Assembly: GCA_030592655.1 (NCBI GenBank)
Contig: JAUVIQ010000124.1
Span: forward strand, 1 to 9,156
Direction: 5' to 3'
DNA from: Planctomycetales bacterium
Lineage (GTDB): Bacteria; Planctomycetota; Phycisphaerae; SM23-33
Length of the DNA stretch: 9,156 nucleotides
How positions within the stretch are numbered: the stretch's first letter is position 1; each line of letters opens with the position of its first letter. The position numbers and the translations under genes were made by a program. The notes under the pieces are model-generated. The model was not told the DNA's origin. It made no database searches and saw only the letters and a program-made list of their open reading frames with translations. Shown here piece by piece: positions 6,291-9,156 of the stretch.

Positions 6291-7316
6291 TTATTTCTCT
6301 TCGTCTTTGGTTTTAGATTTGGCCTTGTCATCATCGGAATCGGAAGATTTATTTTCGTCCTCAACCTCAACCTCAACCGGCGCTCTTTCAGATGGCGGAG
6401 AAGATATCCCGACAAGATACCTCCGGCCTTTGAGTTCGACCTCAACGGAGAAATCGCCTATATGAACAACTTTAGCGTCATTGATGGTCTGGCCGACCCT
6501 GACGGGTCTGTTATTGATGAAGGCGGTCCTGCCTTTAGGGCCTCGCATTATCCCGCTGAGTTTAAACCCTAACCAGGCCGGCGCTACAGCGATTATCGGA
6601 ACCTTTTTTACTACCGGTTCGGGGTCTGCATCCTGCGGTTTGTCGGGCTTTGGAGGAGGCGCGGCTTGTGCCGGAACGGCGGCGGTTGTTTCGGGGGCAG
6701 GTTTCGTTTCCGCCAGTAAATTGAAGATTTCACGAAGGGTTGATCTCGCCGGCGTCGCAGCCGAGATTGCCCGCCCCGATTCGGGGTGTTGCCGCATTTT
6801 TTCAGCAGTCGGCGAGGCTGGATTCATTTTCGGTTCAGTTTTCGAGGCGACTTTAGTTACGTGCGTCGCAGAGGCCGATTGCGGGACGGTTTCTTCGCCA
6901 CCGATGCAGAGCCAGAGAAGCAGAGTCAACACAATAACAGGAATTCCGGCAAAAAGCAGGATCGTCTTTATTTTTCTCCGGCCTAATATGCTTTTATATT
7001 CGGAAAGTTTGCTTGAGATGGAGTAGCGATGTTTCGTCCCCATCGCTTCCGGCGATTCGGCTTGTCGGGGTACCTCTTTGGAAGCCGGTAAAATTGTAAT
7101 TGGTTCTACGACGACGGTATGTGGTGCGGGTGGCTTTGGCTTTTCAGATAACTCCCAAACCGGTTCTTCGGTTTTCGGTTCCGCGTCGGAAGTAATCCCC
7201 AGCCTCTCGACTCCGTAATTGGTGTTTCTTTTTGTAAATTTTGCGTGTGGTCCCGTCCCGGTCGGAGATGGAATACTGAGCCGACCTTCCACCGGATTAT
7301 TTTTTTTCTTCTCCAT
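6291..7316 (-). CDS. GspB/PilP/GspC-like inner-membrane secretion or pilus assembly protein, 341 aa
   Basis: The layout is a ~115-residue disordered cytoplasmic N-terminus, one transmembrane helix at about 117-138, a Pro/Ala-rich periplasmic linker (145-240), a compact domain (about 245-305) and an acidic/lysine low-complexity tail (315-341). The compact domain contains LSGIMRGPKGRTAFINN, then VGQTI, AKVVHIG and VEVEL. This is the beta-rich pattern of T2SS protein B, PilP and the HR domain of GspC, which link the inner-membrane platform to the outer-membrane secretin. I cannot decide between these families. The ATG at 7316 has AAGG 4 nt upstream and lies 28 nt after the ParA-like gene. It is the last gene of the minus-strand operon in view. 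The PilM-like gene upstream supports the envelope-machine role. Confidence 0.6.
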   Translation of the reverse strand: MEKKKNNPVEGRLSIPSPTGTGPHAKFTKRNTNYGVERLGITSDAEPKTEEPVWELSEKPKPPAPHTVVVEPITILPASKEVPRQAESPEAMGTKHRYSISSKLSEYKSILGRRKIKTILLFAGIPVIVLTLLLWLCIGGEETVPQSASATHVTKVASKTEPKMNPASPTAEKMRQHPESGRAISAATPARSTLREIFNLLAETKPAPETTAAVPAQAAPPPKPDKPQDADPEPVVKKVPIIAVAPAWLGFKLSGIMRGPKGRTAFINNRPVRVGQTINDAKVVHIGDFSVEVELKGRRYLVGISSPPSERAPVEVEVEDENKSSDSDDDKAKSKTKDEEK

Positions 7317-7344
7317 CGTGCCTTACGACTTTTTCCTGTCCACA

Positions 7345-8625
7345 TTACGTCGCCGGGTTGTCTATATCGGCGGTTCCATTCATTTTTTGCAGCATTGCGC
7401 GTAAAGCGGGATATTCCTGTTGTTCGGCTGCGCCGTCGTCGGTTGGTTCTTCTTTGGGCGGGGTTTCTTGTTTCGGCTCTGCGGGAGCGTCTTCGATAAC
7501 AGCCGTTGCCGTCGCCGCCTGGCGTTCTTCGTTAATTCCCCCAGCGTGGGCGTACTCTTTTTTGCTGAACGGGTCCGGACCCGGACCGAATTGCACGTCC
7601 CGGTTTGGAGGCTCGTAAGGCGTCGGTGGTTCGGGCTTATCCGCTTCCGGCTGCTCGTTCGTCCGGCGGTCTTGTTGAGTCTCTGTCGTTACGGAGGGTT
7701 CGGGTTCTGCGACGGCGTTCCGTTCCTCGTTATAAATTTCGTTTGTCGGTTTTGCGGGCGTGGACGTTTGTTCGTCCGGCTTCGAGCCGAAGTTGCCCAG
7801 CATGGTCTCGGCTTGTTTCCGCACTTCGTCGAGTTCTTTCTGGGGCAGTTCGTTCTCTTGGGTTTCGGTTACGTTGTTGAGTTCCTGGTCTTTCTTTTCC
7901 AGAATTTCACGTGCAAGCAATCTGTAATCTTCTGCAGCATGGCTGTCCGGCGCGAATTCCAGGATGCTTTTCCCTGAAGCGGGGCATTCGCGGACTCGGA
8001 CGTTTTCACGTATGACAGTCTGGAAAACCTTACCGGGAAGGGCGCGTTTCAGTTCGTCCAGGATGAATCGGCTTATTTTGGTTCTGGCGTCGAATCGACA
8101 GGCCACAACTCCTTTCAGGATGATGTTATGTTCGAACCCGTCTCGAATATCCTGGAGTGTCGTCAGGAGGATTTTCAGACCGTCGAGGGCAAGGATTGAT
8201 GTTTCCACCGGTACGATTGCGTGGGTGGCGGCCAGGAGAGCGTTTCCGATCAGTTTGTTTCCCAGACTGGGCGGGCAGTCGATAATAACGTATTCGAATC
8301 CGTTCGTATTCATGAGCAATTTACGTAGTTGTCCGCCTTGCGTGGGTCTGAGGTCGTGTGCTACCGAGTCGAGTTTTCCGCTTCCCGGCGCCAGTGAGAC
8401 ACCGGGGATCACGTCCAGGATTGGTTCAAGCCCCTCTCCCTTCCAAAGCGCGTCTGCGAATCTGTTGTCGTCTTCAACGCCGAGCCAGCGCGAAGACGCA
8501 GCCTGTCCGTCAAGGTCAACCAGCAGGACCTTCCGATTCAGTTCGCCCAGGGCAGCGGAAAGATTTACCGCTGTTGTCGTCTTGCCGCTTCCGCCCTTCT
8601 CGTTGACAATCGCAATTATCTCCAT
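7345..8625 (-). CDS. ParA/MinD-family ATPase with long disordered C-terminal tail, 426 aa
   Basis: Residues 1-245 are a standard ParA/Soj-type domain. They contain the deviant Walker A KGGSGKTT (residues 10-17, signature Lys10 and catalytic Lys15), Walker A' VDLDGQ (Asp37/Asp39) and Walker B IIDCPPS (Asp116), followed by the usual ETSILALDGL region. Such ATPases dimerise on ATP and position plasmids, chromosomes or envelope machines. Residues about 246-426 are a Pro/Glu/Gln/Thr-rich disordered tail ending in a short predicted helix (YPALRAMLQKMNG, 405-417); usual ParA proteins stop near 250-270. The ATG at 8625 is fixed by the first beta strand beginning at once, although no good ribosome binding site precedes it. 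It is flanked by PilM-like and GspB/PilP-like genes with no parB, so a role in siting or regulating a secretion or pilus machine is more likely than DNA partition. That role is inference. Confidence 0.85.
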   Translation of the reverse strand: MEIIAIVNEKGGSGKTTTAVNLSAALGELNRKVLLVDLDGQAASSRWLGVEDDNRFADALWKGEGLEPILDVIPGVSLAPGSGKLDSVAHDLRPTQGGQLRKLLMNTNGFEYVIIDCPPSLGNKLIGNALLAATHAIVPVETSILALDGLKILLTTLQDIRDGFEHNIILKGVVACRFDARTKISRFILDELKRALPGKVFQTVIRENVRVRECPASGKSILEFAPDSHAAEDYRLLAREILEKKDQELNNVTETQENELPQKELDEVRKQAETMLGNFGSKPDEQTSTPAKPTNEIYNEERNAVAEPEPSVTTETQQDRRTNEQPEADKPEPPTPYEPPNRDVQFGPGPDPFSKKEYAHAGGINEERQAATATAVIEDAPAEPKQETPPKEEPTDDGAAEQQEYPALRAMLQKMNGTADIDNPAT

Positions 8626-8691
8626 TTTTTCGTTATTACATTTTTGGCAACTTCGTCAGTCCCATCTCCGTCGCAACCCATATTTACCATT

Positions 8692-9156
8692 TCAAACCGT
8701 TACCGGTTGTTTTATTTCGTTTGCAGTTGTTTTCAGGGAAGCCCCCAGGCTCAATCCGACCGCCACTGCCCATGACGGATTCGGCTTTCTCCGGTCGAGT
8801 TCCGGGTCCCATTGCCCCTGCTGTGCCCATTTAATGCCCGCCATGGGGTCGCCTACCAGTGCGGGCAGGTTAAGCCGCCTGGCAATGGATTCGCACAGAC
8901 GAGAGTTGTGTGCCTGACCACCCACAAAGATCACGCGTTCAATGGTGCGGTCGGTAAATATCGATTCGTGGTATCGCAGGCACTTGATTATTTCCTCTGC
9001 GATTTCGGCAATTCTGGCGTCGAGTAATCTGAACAGATCGTTTTCCGCCTCTGATTCATTTTTATCGTTGAGCATTTTCCGGCGAATTCGACAAGCCTGT
9101 GCGATTGGTATTTTCAGGACATCGGCAACGGACTGGTCGAGGTTCCGCCCACCGAC
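8692..9156 (-). CDS. PilM-like type IV pilus/T2SS assembly ATPase, C-terminal part (start outside window)
   Basis: The reading frame is open to the right window edge; 154 C-terminal residues are present and the true start lies beyond 9156. An internal ATG at 9075 is not the start, because 27 sense codons in the same frame precede it (beginning VGGRNLDQSVADVL). The actin/Hsp70-fold features are that opening GG segment, then a helical stretch with LLDARIAEIAEEI, then the phosphate-2-like VIFVGGQAHNSRLCE. The end reads GDPMAGIKWA...WAVAVGLSLGA, the usual PilM ending. PilM binds ATP in the cytoplasm and engages PilN of the inner-membrane platform. An Hsp70-like chaperone is the alternative, but the AVAVGLSLGA ending and the neighbours favour PilM. 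A 66-nt gap separates it from the ParA-like gene. Confidence 0.75.
   Translation of the reverse strand, partial: VGGRNLDQSVADVLKIPIAQACRIRRKMLNDKNESEAENDLFRLLDARIAEIAEEIIKCLRYHESIFTDRTIERVIFVGGQAHNSRLCESIARRLNLPALVGDPMAGIKWAQQGQWDPELDRRKPNPSWAVAVGLSLGASLKTTANEIKQPVTV

Noticed and set aside
6359..6380. Short tandem CCTCAA repeat
   Set aside because: It simply encodes the Val-Glu run near the end of the 341-aa protein and is too short to treat as a separate element.
7964..8917. 317-aa plus-strand open frame
   Set aside because: It spans antisense of the ParA-like gene, a gap and the PilM-like gene. Its Arg/Ser/Pro-rich product is typical of a shadow frame.
8692..9156. DnaK/Hsp70-type chaperone
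   Set aside because: The VGG motifs are shared by the whole actin/Hsp70 superfamily. The WAVAVGLSLGA ending and the adjacent GspB/PilP-like gene fit PilM better.

Overview
The window most resembles an anaerobic or environmental Planctomycetota genome of the Phycisphaerae/Sedimentisphaerales kind. This is an inference. It rests on the moderate GC content, the intergenic structured repeats, the Gfo/Idh/MocA-type sugar oxidoreductase and a PilM/GspB-type secretion gene group; no rRNA or marker gene is present to settle it.

Layout. Positions 1-319 carry no gene but hold two strongly base-pairing repeats (3-94 and 115-197). Positions 320-2081, minus strand, are a tight three-gene run of uncharacterised membrane proteins: a five-helix protein with a possible PH-like tail, then two single-anchor proteins. 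Positions 2082-2247 are a divergent promoter region with good sigma70-like elements for both directions. Positions 2248-4889, plus strand, are a two-gene operon: a Gfo/Idh/MocA-family NAD(P)-dependent oxidoreductase followed 5 nt later by a class III PLP-dependent aminotransferase. A tRNA gene with anticodon CAU follows at 4966-5038. Its body matches the minor isoleucine tRNA, which reads AUA after lysidine modification. Three bases further on is a 107-bp element with perfect 24-bp terminal inverted repeats (5042-5148). It contains a promoter-like pair pointing into the next gene, an AT-richer membrane protein (5164-6126) of unknown function.

The right end (6291-9156, minus strand) is part of a type II secretion or type IV pilus assembly operon. 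Transcription enters from beyond the window through a PilM-like actin-fold protein (its start is outside). It continues through a ParA/MinD-type ATPase with a long disordered tail, and ends with a single-pass protein whose C-terminal domain resembles GspB/PilP/GspC. A reasonable working idea is that the ParA-like protein positions or regulates assembly of the envelope machine made by its neighbours.

The most interesting points are the ParA-like ATPase with its tail inside a PilM/GspB operon, and the inverted-repeat element between the tRNA and the 320-residue gene, which may have supplied that gene's promoter. No CRISPR array, complete transposase gene, rRNA or recognisable phage gene is present.
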